Source of the DNA: Delphinus delphis
Taxonomy: Eukaryota > Chordata > Mammalia > Artiodactyla > Delphinidae
Length of the DNA: 64,000 nt
Reading direction: 5' to 3'
Assembly: GCF_949987515.2 (NCBI RefSeq)
Contig: NC_082688.1
Span: 78,310,731 to 78,374,730, forward strand
Both the position numbers and the translations under genes were made by a program. Shown in pieces: positions 11,704-23,698 of the stretch; the stretch's first letter is position 1; each line of letters starts with the position of its first letter. The notes under the pieces are model-generated. The model did no database searches, had not been told where the DNA came from, and saw only the letters and a list, made by a program, of their open reading frames with translations.

Positions 11704-11907
11704 TTTTTTTTTTTTGCGGTACGTGGGCCTCTCACTGTTGTGGCCTCTCCCGTTGCGGAGCACAGGCTCCGGACGCGCAGGCTCAGTGGCCATGGCTCAC
11801 AGGCCCAGCCGCTCCGCGGCACGTGAGATCTTCCCGGACCGGGGCACGAGCCCGTGTCCCCTGCATTGGCAGGCGGACTCTCAACCATTACGCCACCAGG
11901 GGAGCCC
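11704..11907 (-). mobile_element. CHR-type SINE, short class
   Basis: Reverse complement begins gggctcccctggtggcgtaa and ends in the T run 11704-11715 (A tail). It is the same short class as the copies at 256 and 3525 and closely similar in sequence (gcggagcacaggctccggac). Flanking tggggttatttta and tgtggttaatttt are similar enough to be an aged target-site duplication. Confidence 0.92.
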
Positions 11908-12269
11908 TGTGGTTAATTTTGAGTCTACCAGTTAGGACTAAGGGAACCGAACTAATAAGCACATGATTGCTTAGCCAAATTGCTTTCTCTTATTTGTGCT
12001 TTGGGCGGGGGGAGGCATTTTACGTAGTGGTAATTACATTAATGTAAGACTGAAGATGCCATCTTTTAGGTATGCTTCCTTGCTTTTTCCATTGCATTCC
12101 CGCAATAATCATATATCTCATATACATTATACAACATGCAATTAAATAACTGTTGATACAGAAAGGATTTAATCATATATTATGGATTCTTGTGTTCATT
12201 TTCTTTACTAGACTGGGAGATTCTTAAAGGCAGAGTTAATATCTTACTCACTTCAAATTCCCACCATTG

Positions 12270-12505
12270 GGACTGACATATACAGTTATTAGTTCTCTCT
12301 CTCTATATATATATAAAATAGATAATATACTGTATAGCACGGGGAACTCTAGTCAGTACTCTGTAATGTCCTATATGGGAAAAGAATCTAAAAGAGAGTG
12401 GATATATGTATTTATACAACAGATTCACTTTGCTCTACACCTGAAAATAACACAACATTATAAATCAACTATACTCCAATAAATGTTTAAAAAAAAAAAT
12501 TTTTA
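12270..12505 (+). mobile_element. L1 3'-end insertion with target-site duplication
   Basis: About 230 bp of L1 3' UTR: tactgtatagcacggggaac, cctatatgggaaaagaatct, cagattcactttgctctaca, tatactccaataaatgttt and an A-rich tail. The 15-mer aaattcccaccattg at 12255-12269 and 12506-12520 brackets it exactly, so this is a 5'-truncated retrotransposition rather than a relic of a longer L1. A short (TC/TA)n tract lies at 12296-12316. Confidence 0.92.
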
Positions 12506-12879
12506 AAATTCCCACCATTGAGTTTGGTTGGTACACAGTAAATTCTTAATAATTATTTAATGTCTATTGAGACAATAAATAAGTGATAAAATGAATCTGA
12601 GACTTAAGTATTTCAATTGAAGAGGTGTTACCATGTATTCAAAAATATTTTAATTATGATTTTTAATTAAATGTTTTTACTTTGTTTATATTCACATGCT
12701 TAGATGACCTCTAATTAAATCAAGATAATGAGCATTTTCATACCCCTAGGTAGTTTCCTCATGCCTTTTCTTAGTCAATGCCCCCCTCACAGAGGTAATC
12801 TTGTTCGTCTTGTTTAATATAAATTCATTTGTTCAGTTCTCAGGCTACATGTTAACGAATCCACAAAATTTGCGTTCCT

Positions 12880-13260
12880 TTGTTTCTACCTTATTCCACT
12901 CAATATATTTTTGGGACATATTTGCACTGTCACTTGTATCAGAAGTTTGTTTATCATGATTGCTATGTAGTACTGCACTATACTGATATATCACAATTCA
13001 TTTACTTCCCCGCTGAAAAATATGTGGACTTTTTATTGGTTTGGATATGAAGAATAAAACTGTTATAAATGTTCTTGTATAAAATGCTTTACGGACTTAA
13101 GCATTCTTTTTAGATATATATTTAGGAGTAGAAAAGTAGAGTTAGAATAGGTGTGTGTTAAAATATATGAGAAATTGAAAAACAGTTTTTCAAAGTGGTT
13201 TCACCATTTATACTAAAACCAGAAATGTTTAAAAGCTACTATTGCTAAATATTTCATATT
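12880..13260 (-). mobile_element. Ancient L1M fragment, antisense
   Basis: Phrases such as tatatatttaggagtagaaa and cagtttttcaaagtggtttc are degenerate forms of the antisense L1 ORF2/3' region (compare gtatatacctaggagtggaa and gttttccaaagtggctg from the general L1M consensus as I remember it). Strong divergence implies an old mammalian L1. Ends are approximate. Confidence 0.6.
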
Positions 13261-14866
13261 TCATTCAATACATGTATTTTCACTACATTATATGATGTTT
13301 TGTTTTCAAGTAAAAATATTTACGTAGAATACTCTTTGTTCCTACAGCATAAAGTTGAACTCTGGATTTCCTTCCTCCTGCCATCCATCCAGTTCTGTAT
13401 ATTTCTATCCAGACTTATTTATTTTCTAGACTGGTGAGTTAAGAGTCAGAAATAAAAACAATTTGTAACACTTAGTTTTGCAACATAAATATTACAATAA
13501 ATATTCTGCTGTCGATTGAAAATATAAAAGCTTATCATGTATTGTGCATTCCAAATATAAACACGGATGTTTTACTTATTCAGGGAGTATTCAAGGAGTC
13601 AAATATGATTTTCTACCAGGTGGTACCAAGCATTATTTATTATTTTATCCCTGGTGTTGATGCAACGCTTAAAAGTAGGCCCTAAACTAACTCTAGGAAT
13701 CTGTGGATAAATAAAATTCCTTTAACTTCAATTATTAAAGTGGCTTGCATTAATTATTGCTATACTTACTAATATATACTTGGTTTGTGATGAAAGGATG
13801 TCAGCCATAAATAGATCCCAAAATATGTAATGGCTCAAACATACTAGAATTTTTATGCTTGACCATTTATCCATGAATATTAACATATATGATTGGGGGT
13901 CAGCTTGCTGCTACAAGGTGCTAAAAGGACATTCATGACTCTGGTATCCCCATGACTCTCGTGTTTCCTGCATGCCACCAGCCGAAGAAGAAAATGCAGA
14001 GTGGCCACTTGCTTCATAACGTCCTGGTCTGGAAATGCCACATGTAATTCTATTTTATTAGCAAAAACACAGTCACATGGTCTCACCCAACTGGACCACA
14101 GTCAAAGAAATGTATTTCTGGGTGCCCAGTAATAAAAGGAAGTGGATATTTTATGAGCAGCTTGGAGTCACAGCAAAAACTTCAGCCTAATTAGTTGACT
14201 TATACTGATTTATATTCTACTGCTGAGTCATGATATAGAAGGATTCCAGTGATTCAATTTTTACGTGTCAAATTTTACAACAAATTTGCTTTTATCTCCA
14301 GACTTTAAGACCTACCTAAGATAACAGAATAAAGAAATACCTTAAAGCATCATCTCCTTTTACTGTAGTCAAGAACTGGCAATCAAGCCTTTGTCAAAAT
14401 CCCCTGAGTGTTGAAACTTTGTGAATCAGATAAAATTAGATTTATGATCTGAAGAATTTTATTGACTAATATGTGAGCTCCTGAACTTCCTGATCATCTG
14501 TGGGAGTGGGAACAGGGACTAATGAATGACACTGATGTGAGTCATTGGGAAATGTCCAATTTTAACTAAATAATGATTGTTTACATATAATATACCCTAC
14601 ATCTCACATTTTCATATGGTGGGTATCACATATTGTCCATATGTTGAGTTCTGTGAGATTATTTTGGGAGTTTATACAGCTAAATTTATGATGGTCAGAG
14701 ATCTAGTAAACTACTGTTTGGGAGAAACCAGGTAAAAATCCAGAATAGCTAGATTTTGTTTTCACCTTGACTGTAGGAAGACTAACTTTTTGGAATATTG
14801 ACTTTGGAATATTATGACAAAATTTTAAAAGAATACATGAGCCTCCTAAGATTTTCTGTTAATTTA
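13261..14866. other. Non-coding stretch, nothing recognised
   Basis: A+T-rich DNA lacking identifiable genes or repeats. A local near-duplication ttggaatatt lies at about 14790-14811, just upstream of the L1-A target site. Confidence 0.45.
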
Positions 14867-14879
14867 AATAATACAGAGT

Positions 14880-16173
14880 CAACAAGAGCTTCAAGATGGC
14901 GGAAGAGTAAGACGCGGAGATCACCTTCCTCCCCACAAATACATCAGAAATACATCTACATGTGGAACAACTCCTACAGAACACCTACTGAAAGCTGGCA
15001 GAAGACCTCAGACCTCCCAAAGACAAGAAACTCCCCACGTACCTGGGTAGGGAAAAAGAACAAAAGAAAAAACAGAGACAAAAGAATAGGGACGGGACCT
15101 GCACCAGTGGGAGGGAGTTGTGAAGGAGGAAAAGCTTCCACACACTAGGAAGCCCCTTCGCGGGCAGAGACTGCGGGTGGCGGAGGGGGAAAGCTTCGGG
15201 GCCACAGAGGAGAGCACAGCAACAGGGGCGCGGAGGGCAAAGCGGAGAGATTCCCGCACAGAGGATTGGTGCCGACCAGCACTCACCAGCCCGAGAGGCT
15301 TGTCTGCTCACCCGCCGGGGCGGGCGGGGGCTGGGAACTGAGGCTCGGGCTTCGGTCGGATCCCAGGGAGAAGACTGGGGTTGGCGGCGTGAACACAGCC
15401 TGAAAGGGCCTAGTGCGCCACAGCTATACGAAAGGGAGTCCGGGAAAAAGTCTGTAGCTGCCGAAGAGACAAGAGACTTTTTCTTGCCTCTTTGTTTCCT
15501 GGTGCGCAAGGAGAGGGGATTAACAGCACCACTTAAAGGAGATCCAGAGACGGGTGCGAGCCGTGGCTATCAACGTGGACCCGCGAGACGGGCATGGGAC
15601 GCTAAGGCTGCTGCAACAGCCATCAAGAAGCCTGTGTGCGAGCACAGGTCACTATCCACACCCCCCTTCCGGGGAGCCTGTGCAGCCAGCCACTGCCAGG
15701 GTCCCGGGATCCAGGGACAACTTACCCGGGAGAACGAACGGCACACCTCAAGCTGGTGCAATGTCACGCCGGCCTCTGCCACCGCCGGCTCACCCTGCAT
15801 CCGTACCCCTCCCTACACCGGATTGAATGAGCCAGAGCCCCCGAATAGGCTGCTCCTTTAACCCCATCCTGTCTGAGCAAAGAACAGACGCCCTCAGGCG
15901 ACCTACACGCAGAGGCGGGTCCAAATCCAAAGCTGAACCCCAGGAGCTGAGCAAACAAAGACAAGAAAGGGAAATTTCTACCACCAGCCTCAGGAGCAGG
16001 GAGATTAAATCTCCACAATCAACTTGATGTAGCCTGCATCTGTGGAATACCTGAAGAGACAGCAAATCATCCCAAATTGAGGAGGTGGACTTTGGGAGTA
16101 ATGATATATATATATATATATATACTATATATTGATATATATATATATATATCATATAGATGTATATGTATCA

Positions 16174-16219
<46 letters not shown>

Positions 16220-16680
16220 CCCTTTTTCTCTTTTTCTGTGTGGAAGACAGGTTCTTGGTGCTCCAGCCAGGCGTCAGGGCTGTGCCACTAAAGTGGGAGA
16301 GCCAAGTTCAGGACACTGGTCCACAAGAGACCTCCCAGCTCCACGTAATATCAAACGGCGAAAATCTCCCAGACATCTCCATCTCAAAACCAAGACACAG
16401 CTGCACTCAACGACCAGGAAGCTACAGTGCTGGACACCCTATGGCAAACAACTAGCAAGACAGAAACACAACCCCATGCATTAGCACAGAGGCTGCCTAA
16501 AATCATAATAAGGCCACAGACACCCCAAAACATACCACCAGACGTGGACCTGCCCAACAGAAAGATAAGATCCAGCCTCATCCACCAGAACACAGGCACT
16601 AGTCCCCTCCACCAGGAAGCTTACACAAACCACTGAACCAACCTTAGCCACTAGGGACAGATACCAAAAACACGGGAACT
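14880..16680 (+). promoter_or_regulatory. L1-A 5' UTR (internal promoter region)
   Basis: Begins at the conserved cttcaagatggcggaagagt and contains the only long G+C- and CpG-rich DNA on the plus strand (about 15120-15900). In the L1 family this region acts as an internal pol II promoter that lies downstream of its own start; that role is known of the family and not demonstrated here. Many overlapping open frames on both strands in 14985-15860 arise from this composition and are not genes. Part of the distal UTR is replaced by a TA microsatellite. Confidence 0.85.
16100..16216. repeat. (TA)n tract inside L1-A 5' UTR
   Basis: Three successive TA-rich blocks separated by short interruptions (actatatattg, catatagatgtatatgtatc). 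In the opposite full-length copy L1-B the corresponding place holds several hundred bases of T-rich sequence on the L1 sense strand (41195-41640 of the window), so in L1-A most of that segment was lost and TA units expanded. Able to extrude cruciforms and likely length-variable. Confidence 0.92.
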
Positions 16681-17621
16681 ATGAACCTGCAGCCTACGAA
16701 AAGGAGACCCCAAACAAGTAAGTTAAGCAAAATGAGAAGACAGAGAAAGACACAGCAGATGAAGGAGCAAGGCAAAAACCCACCAGACCTAACAAAAAAA
16801 GAGCAAATACACAGTCTACCTGAAAAAGAATTGAGAATAATGATAGTAAAGATGATCCAAAATCCTGAAAATAGAATGGAGAAAATACAAGAAACAATTA
16901 ACAAGGACCTAGAAGAACTAAAGAGCAAACAAACAGTGATGAACAACACAATAAATGAAATTTAAAATTCTCTAGAAGAGATCAATAGCAGAATAACTGA
17001 CACAGAAGAATGGATAAGTGACCTGGAAGATAAAATAGTGGAAATAACTACTTCAGAGCAGAATAAAGAAAAAAGAATGAAAAGAATTGAGGACAGTCTA
17101 AGAGACTTCTGGGAAAACATTAAATGCACCAACATTCAAATGATAGGGGTCCCAGAAGAAGAAGAGAAAAAGAAAGGGACTGAGAAAATATTTGGAGAGA
17201 TTATAGTTGAAAACTTCCCTAATAACAGAAAGGAAATAGTCAAGCCCATGAAGCACAGAGAGTCCCATACAGGATAAATCCAAGGAGAAACATGGCAAGA
17301 CACATATTAATCAAACTATCAAAAATTAAATACAAAGACAAAATATTAAAAGCAACAAGGGAAAACCAACAAATAACACATAAGGGAATCCCCATAAGGT
17401 TAACAGCTTATCTTGCAGCAGAAACTGTGCAAGCCAGAAGGGAGTAGCAGGACATTTTTAAAGTGATGAAGGAGAAAAACCTACAAACAAGATTACTTTA
17501 CCCAGCAAGGATCTCTTTCAGATTTGACAGAGAAATTGAAACTTTTACAAACAAGCAAAAGCTAAGAGAATTCAGCACCTCCAAACCAGCTCTGCAACAA
17601 ATGCTAAAGGAATTTCTCTAG
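16681..17621 (+). pseudogene. L1-A ORF1 (RNA-binding chaperone), disrupted
   Basis: Homologous to the L1 ORF1 protein, which coats L1 RNA as a trimeric nucleic-acid chaperone. The open start at 16681 gives 94 residues ending at a TAA (16963-16965). The same frame resumes at 17038 with the coiled-coil end and the RRM-like segment containing GVPEEEE. A 4-nt loss near 17241-17250, judged against the L1-D copy at about 60690, shifts the frame. A further TAG at 17445-17447 replaces the Trp of the conserved REWQD-like motif. The C-terminal basic domain (SFRF, KQKLREFST) is recognisable up to the natural stop at 17619-17621. Total span fits a family length of about 310 residues. Non-functional as read. 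Confidence 0.93.
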
Positions 17622-17679
17622 GCAGAAAACACAAGAGAAGTAAAAGACCCACAATACCAAACACAAAACAATTAAGAAA

Positions 17680-20600
17680 ATGGTAATAGGAACATACATA
17701 TGGATAATTACCTTAAATGTAAATGGATTAAATGCTCCAACCTAAAGATATAGATTGGCTGAATGGATACAAAAACAAGACCCATATATATGCTATCTAC
17801 AAGAGACCCCTTCAAATTTAGGGACACATACACACTGAAAGTGAGGGGATGGAAAAAGATATTCCATGCAAAAGGAAATCAAAAGAAAGCTGGAGTAGCA
17901 ATTCTCATATCAGACAAAATAGACTTTAAAACAAAGACTATTACAACAGACAAAGAACGACACTACATAATGATCAAGGGATCAATCCAAGAAGAAGATA
18001 TAACAATTGTAAATATAAATGCATGCAACGTAGGAGCACCTCAATATATAAGGCAAATGCTAACAGCCATAAAAGGGGAAATCGAGAGTAACACAATCAT
18101 AGTACGGGACTTCAACACCCCACTTTCACCAATGGACAGATCATCCAAAATGAAAATAAGTAAGGAAACACAAGCTTAAAATGATACATTAAACAAGATG
18201 GATTTAATTGATATATATAGGACATTCCATCCAAAAACAACAGAATACACATTTTTCTCAAGTGCTCATGGAACATGTGATAGATCATATCTTGGGTCAC
18301 AAATCAAGCCCTGGTAAATTTAAGAAAATTGAAATCATATCAAGTATCTTTTCCTACCACAATGCTATGAGACTAGATATAAATTACAGGAAAAAATCTG
18401 TAAGAAATACAAACACATGGAGGCTAAACAACACACTACTTAATAACCAAGAGATCACTGAAGAAATCAAAAAGGAAATGAAAAAATACCTAGAAACAAA
18501 TGACAATGAAAACACGATGACCCAAAACCTATGGGATGCAGCAAAAGCAGTTCTAAGAGGGAAGTTTATAGCAATACAATCCTACCTTAAGAAACAAGAA
18601 ACATTTAAAATAAACAACCTAACCTTACACCTAAAGCAATTAGAGAAAGAAAAACAAAGAAACCCCAAAGTTAGCAGAAGGAAAGAAATCATAAAGATCA
18701 GATCAGAAATAAATGAAAAAGAAATGGAGGAAACGAGAGCAAAGATCAATAAAACTAAAAGCTGGTTCTTTGAGGAGATAAACAAAATTGATAAACCATT
18801 AGCCAGACTCATCAAGAAAAAAAGGGAGAAGACTCAAATCAATAGAACTGGAAATGAAAAAGGAGAAGTAACAACTGACACTGCATAAATACAAAGGATA
18901 ATGAGAGATTACTACAAGCAACTCTATGCCAATAAAATGGACAACCTGGAAGAAATGGACAAATTCTTAGAAATGCACAACCTGCCAAGACTGAATCAGG
19001 AAGAAATACAAAATATGAACAGACCAATAAGAAGCACTGAAATTGAAACTGTGATTAAAAATCTTCCAACAAACAAAAGTCCAGGACCACATGGCTTCAC
19101 AGGTCAATTCTATCAAACATTTAGAGAAGAGCTAACACCTATCCTTCTCAAACTCTTCCAAAATATAGCAGAGGGAGGAACACTCCCAAACTCATCCTAC
19201 GAGGCCACCATCACCGTGATACAAAAACCAGACAAAGATTTTAAAAAGAAAGAAAACTACAGGCCAATATCACTGATGAACACAGATGCAAAAATCCTCA
19301 AGAAAATACTAGCAAATAGAATCCAACAGCACATTAAAAGGATCATACACTCTGATCAAGTGGAGTTTAACCCAGTAATGCAAGGATTCTTCAATATACG
19401 TAAGTCAATCAACGTGATAAACCATTCTTAACAAACTGAGGTGAAAAACATGATCATCTCAATAGATGCAGAGAAAGCTTTTGACAAAATTCAACACCCA
19501 TTTATGATAAAAACCCTCCAGGAAGTAGGCATAGAGGAAACGTTCCTCAACATAATAAAGGCCATATATGACAAACCCACAGCCAACATCGTCCACAATG
19601 GTGAAAAATTGAAACCATTTCCACTAAGATCAGGAACAAGACAAGGTTGCCCACTCTCGCCACTATTATTCAACATAGTTTTGGAAGTTTTAGCCACACA
19701 AATCAGAGAAGAAAAAGAAATAAAAGGAATCCAAATTGGAAACGAAGAAGTAAAGCTGTCACTGTTTGAAGGTGACATGATACTACACATAGAGAATCCT
19801 AAAGATGCTACCAGAAAACTAGTAGAGCTAAACAATGAATTTGATAAAGTAACAGGATACAAAATTAATGCACAGAAATCTCTTGCATTCCTATACAATA
19901 ATGATGAAAAATCTTAAAGTGAAATTAAGAAAACACTCCCATTTACCTTTGCAATAAAAAGAATAAAATATCTAGGAATAAACCTACCTAAGGAGACAAA
20001 AGACCTGTATGCAGAAAATTATGACACTGAAGAAAGAAATTAAAGATGATATAAATAGATGGAGAGATATACCATGTTCTTGGTGTGGAAGAATCAACAT
20101 TGTGAAAATGACTCTACTACCCAAAGCAATCTACAGATTCAATGCAATCCCTATGAAACTACCACTGGCATTTTTCACAGAACTAGAACAAAAAATTTCA
20201 CTATTTGTATGGAAACACAAAAGACCCCGAATAGCCAAAGCAATCTTGAGAATGAAAAACGGAGATGGAGGAATCAGGCTCCCTGACTTCAGACTATACT
20301 ACAAAGCTACAATAATCAAGACAGTATGATACTGGCACAAAAACAGAAATATAGGTCAATGGAACAGGATAGAAAGCCCATAGATAAACCCATGCACATA
20401 TGGTCACCTTATCTTTGATAAAGGAGGCAAGAATATACAATGGAGAAAAGACAGCCTCTTCAATAAGTGGTGCTGGGAAAACTGGAGAGCTACATGTAAA
20501 AGAATGAAATTAGAACACTCCCTAACACCGTACACAAAAATAAAATCAAAATGGATTAAAGACCTAAATGTAAGTTGAGACACTATCAAACTCTTAGAGG

Positions 20601-21481
20601 AAAACATAGGCAGAACATTCTATGACATAAATCACAGCAAATATTTTTTGACCCACCTCCTAGAGAAATGGAAATAAAAATAAACAAGTGGGACCTAATG
20701 AAATTTAAAAGCCTTTGCACAGCAAAGGAAATCATAAACAAGACCAAAAGACAACCCTCAGAATGGGAGTAAACCTTTGCAAATGAAGCTACTGACAAAG
20801 GATTAATCTCCAAAACTTACAAGCCGCTCGTGCAGCTCAATATCAAAAAAACAAACAACCCAGTCCAAAAATGGGCAGAAGACCTAAATAGACATTTCTC
20901 CAAAGAAGATATACAGTTTGCTAGTAAACACATGAAAGAATGCTCAACATCATTAATCATTAGAGAAATGCAAATCAAAACTACAATGAGGTATCATCTC
21001 ACACCTGTCAGAATGGCCATGATGAAAAAATCTAGAAACAATAAATGCTGGAGAGGGTGTGGAGAAAAGGGACCCCTCTTGCACTGTTGGTGGGGAATGT
21101 AAATTGATATAGCCACTATGGAGAACAGTATGGAGGTACCTCAAAAAACTAAAAATAGAACTACCATATGACCCAGCAATCTCACTACTGGGCATATACC
21201 CTGAGAAAACCATAATATAAAAAGAGTCATGTACCAACATGTTCAGTGCAACTCTATTTACAATAGCCAGGGCATGGAAGCAACCTAAGTGTCCATTAAC
21301 AGATGAATGGATAAAGAAGATGTGGCACATATATACAATGGAATATTACTCAGCCATAAAAAGGAATGAAACTGAATTATTTTTAATGAGGTGGATGGAC
21401 CTAGAGACTGTCACTCAGAGTGAAGTAAGTCAGAAAGAGAAAAACAAATACCGTATGCTCACACATGTATATGGAATCTAA
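17680..21481 (+). pseudogene. L1-A ORF2 (endonuclease/reverse transcriptase), disrupted
   Basis: Family role: nicks target DNA with an APE-like endonuclease and reverse-transcribes L1 RNA there. The start atggtaataggaacatac is at 17680. A TAA at 17743-17745 follows the NGLNAPT segment, a 1-nt deletion lies near 17811, and further stops occur at 18177, 18886, 19429, 19915 and 20327, with frameshifts near 18280 and 19990. Recognisable pieces: endonuclease with the DFN triad (about 18112), RT fingers with SPGPHGF (about 19078), TRQGCPLSP (about 19637), and the catalytic FADD box altered to FEGD at 19765-19776. The C-terminus ends at 21481. The span corresponds to about 1267 codons, near the usual 1275. 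Dead by both truncation and active-site change. Confidence 0.95.
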
Positions 21482-21921
21482 AAAAAAAGGTCATGAAGAA
21501 CCTAGGGGTAAGACGGGAATAAAAATGCAGACCTACTAGAGAATGGACTTGAGGATACGGGAAGGGGGAAGGGTAAGCTGGGACAAAGTAAGAGAGTGGC
21601 ATGGACATATATACCCTACCAAACGTAAAACAGATAGCTAGTGGGTATAGATAGCTATCTCCCTGTGCTTGCGGCTGCTTAGCTATCTGTTTTACCAAAC
21701 GTAAAACAGATAGCTAAGCAGCCTCATAGCACAGGGAGATCAGCTCGGTGCTTTGTGACCACGTAGAGGGGTGGGATAGAGAGGGTAGGAGGGAGGGAGA
21801 TGCAAGAAGGAAGAGATATGGGGACATACGTATATGTATAACTGATTCATTTTTTTTATAAAGGAGAAAGTAACACACCATTGTAAAGCAATTATACTCC
21901 AATAAAGATGTTAAAAATAAT
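21482..21921 (+). other. L1-A 3' UTR with fold-back duplication
   Basis: Purine-rich 3' UTR, including ggaagggggaagggtaagct and gtaggagggagggaga, ending ccaataaagatgtt with the AATAAA signal at 21901. It carries an extra inverted copy of its own middle segment, listed separately. L1-B lacks this extra segment at the matching place (about 35760-35840). Confidence 0.9.
21657..21742. repeat. Inverted duplication in L1-A 3' UTR
   Basis: Bases 21675-21695 and 21701-21721 are perfect reverse complements around the 5-nt loop caaac. Pairing continues outward with mismatches (atctccctgtgct against agcacagggagat). Part of the arm, taccaaacgtaaaacagata, also occurs in direct orientation at about 21617. 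It looks like a segment of the UTR was copied in reverse. Confidence 0.95.
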
Positions 21922-21934
21922 AATAATACAAAGT

Positions 21935-22339
21935 GTTATGTTTTATTGAATATTAACGTTTTTAGCAGTCCCCTTATTTCAGCATGACTCAATGTTATGT
22001 CTGAAATGAGATTAAGATTGGCTTTCATTCACCCGAGAAATACTTATTGCTATCAGCCACCTTCTAGTTGTGGTTTTAGGCATTAGGAAAACTGCAGTGA
22101 AAACAGCAACCAAAAGTCATAGAACTCAGAATTTGGAAGTATAATCTTAAAATAAAATGTGCTATAAATGTAAGATATTGGATGAGTTCTGTTACATACT
22201 TGTACTACCATTTATCCACTTTAAAATAGAGTGATATCACTATCTATCCAGTGCTTCTAGGCAAAATAAATAAGGTGAACTAGTGCAACACTGCTAGTGA
22301 AATGTCCATCATATATTAAGAATAGTAATTTTCTTTACT
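21935..22339. other. Non-coding stretch, nothing recognised
   Basis: A+T-rich flank of L1-A without identified elements. Confidence 0.4.
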
Positions 22340-22575
22340 AGAGCAAACATTTATTGAGTACCTGCCCTGTACTAAGCACCACATATGTGTCACAATAATT
22401 AATTCTTATCATGACCCTGTTATGTATGTATCATCATTCCTATTTTAGACATATTGAGACTATAATTCTTACACATTACAAGAGAGCTATGAAATGCAGA
22501 AATTAGATTTAAATGTAGTGTTCTTTACGTGCAAATACTGTGTTCTTACTATTTTATCACATTGTTTTCTTTTGC
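22340..22575 (+). mobile_element. MIR SINE
   Basis: Matches the MIR layout: catttattgagtacctgccc, ctaagcaccacatatgtgtc, a region corresponding to tcctcacaacaaccctatg, cctattttagacatattgag, and a terminal gtgttcttac segment. Heavily diverged, as expected of this ancient tRNA-derived SINE. Confidence 0.8.
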
Positions 22576-22734
22576 TCTGCTGGAGTGTGGAGAGCATTTA
22601 GTTGGGAAATGTAGATTTCATTTGGCATTAGGATAACATCTTAGAATATGTGATTTTATTATTGTGTATATTAAAATAATTTGGAAAATATCTATTTTGT
22701 TAGGCTATTCAGGGAAAAAGTTTTGACTGACAGC

Positions 22735-22965
22735 CTTTTTATTTAACTTTTAATACTTTGAATACATCATCCCACTGCATTATAGCTACTTTTGTTGTTG
22801 TTGTTATTGTTTTTGGTTTTGTTTTCCTGATGGTAATTCAGCTGCTGATCTTATTAGGGCTCCTTGGAAGTGAAGTGTTTTTTTCTCGCTACTTTCAAGA
22901 TTTTCTCTTTATGTTTGCTTTCAACATTTTGGCTATGATATATCTGGGTGTAGAACTCACTGTGT
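22735..22965 (-). mobile_element. Ancient L1M fragment, antisense
   Basis: attcagctgctgatcttatt, ctactttcaagattttctct and ggctatgatatatctgggtg correspond to the antisense of the L1M ORF1/5' region as I remember it. The 69-codon frame 22758-22967 lies wholly inside and is not a gene. Confidence 0.7.
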
Positions 22966-23696
22966 AACACAGTGGTAAACTCTGTGTTTACCCAACTTGT
23001 TAAGTCCAACTTGATACTCTTGGCCATAACTCATCCAAACTAGAGTATCCATAATACCAAACTGGGAGGGGAGGAAGAGAGTGGGTGAGAGCTCAAATGC
23101 CAGACTCTCTCTGTTCTTAACAAGATTCAGTAAACTTTATTGAACCAATGCTTCTCCATTTTCTATATGCACTAAGGAAAATTTTTAGAAATGTTACATG
23201 ATATTTTTATAATTTCCCCTAGTTAAATTGTTGTATGGTTGGGAAGAAGATCTATCAAGTTCTTTACTCTTCCATTTCAGAAGTTCTGTTCCCTCTAGAC
23301 TATACTAGGGAAATTAACATTGAAGCACAATTACCAGACCTCAGCAGAAGCAAAACAGACTTACATTAGAAATTTTAGGCAGTATAATTAAGTCCTGATA
23401 TACTTTTGTTTGTTATGATGAAGGGAAGTGAATAAATCAATTAAATTTTCATAACCTTTAAACCTGAAGGACAGAGATAATGCCCCATTTGCTTTTGGAA
23501 TTTCAGTACCTAGCATCTAATAAATGTTCAATATACTAAATAAATATGTATTGCGTTACTGAATGAATGTGGTGACTGTATAATTATTTTCTAATATTTA
23601 ATAGACTAGAAATTGCATGAGAATAATAAGTATGTATGTTTCACACACTTATTAAAGTCTAAGATCTTAACTCACTCCTTAGCATATACAGTCATC
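22966..23696. other. Non-coding stretch, nothing recognised
   Basis: No recognisable gene or repeat family. Confidence 0.4.
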
Positions 23697-23698
23697 CT

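Larger units (their letters stand above)
14880..21921 (+). mobile_element. Full-length LINE-1 (L1-A)
   Basis: A roughly 7.04-kb L1 with every part present: 5' UTR starting cttcaagatggcgg, ORF1, ORF2, 3' UTR ending ccaataaagatgtt and an A-rich tail. Target-site duplication: aataatacagagt (14867-14879) and aataatacaaagt (21922-21934), 12 of 13 matching. Both ORFs are broken, so it cannot make a working retrotransposition complex. It has a homologous full-length partner in the opposite orientation at 35627-42797. Relative intactness and the readable target duplication point to a fairly recent insertion on a mammalian time scale. Confidence 0.97.

Noticed and set aside
15484..15861. 125-codon frame and overlapping frames in G+C-rich DNA
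   Set aside because: They lie in the L1-A 5' UTR, overlap on both strands and correspond to no known L1 protein.
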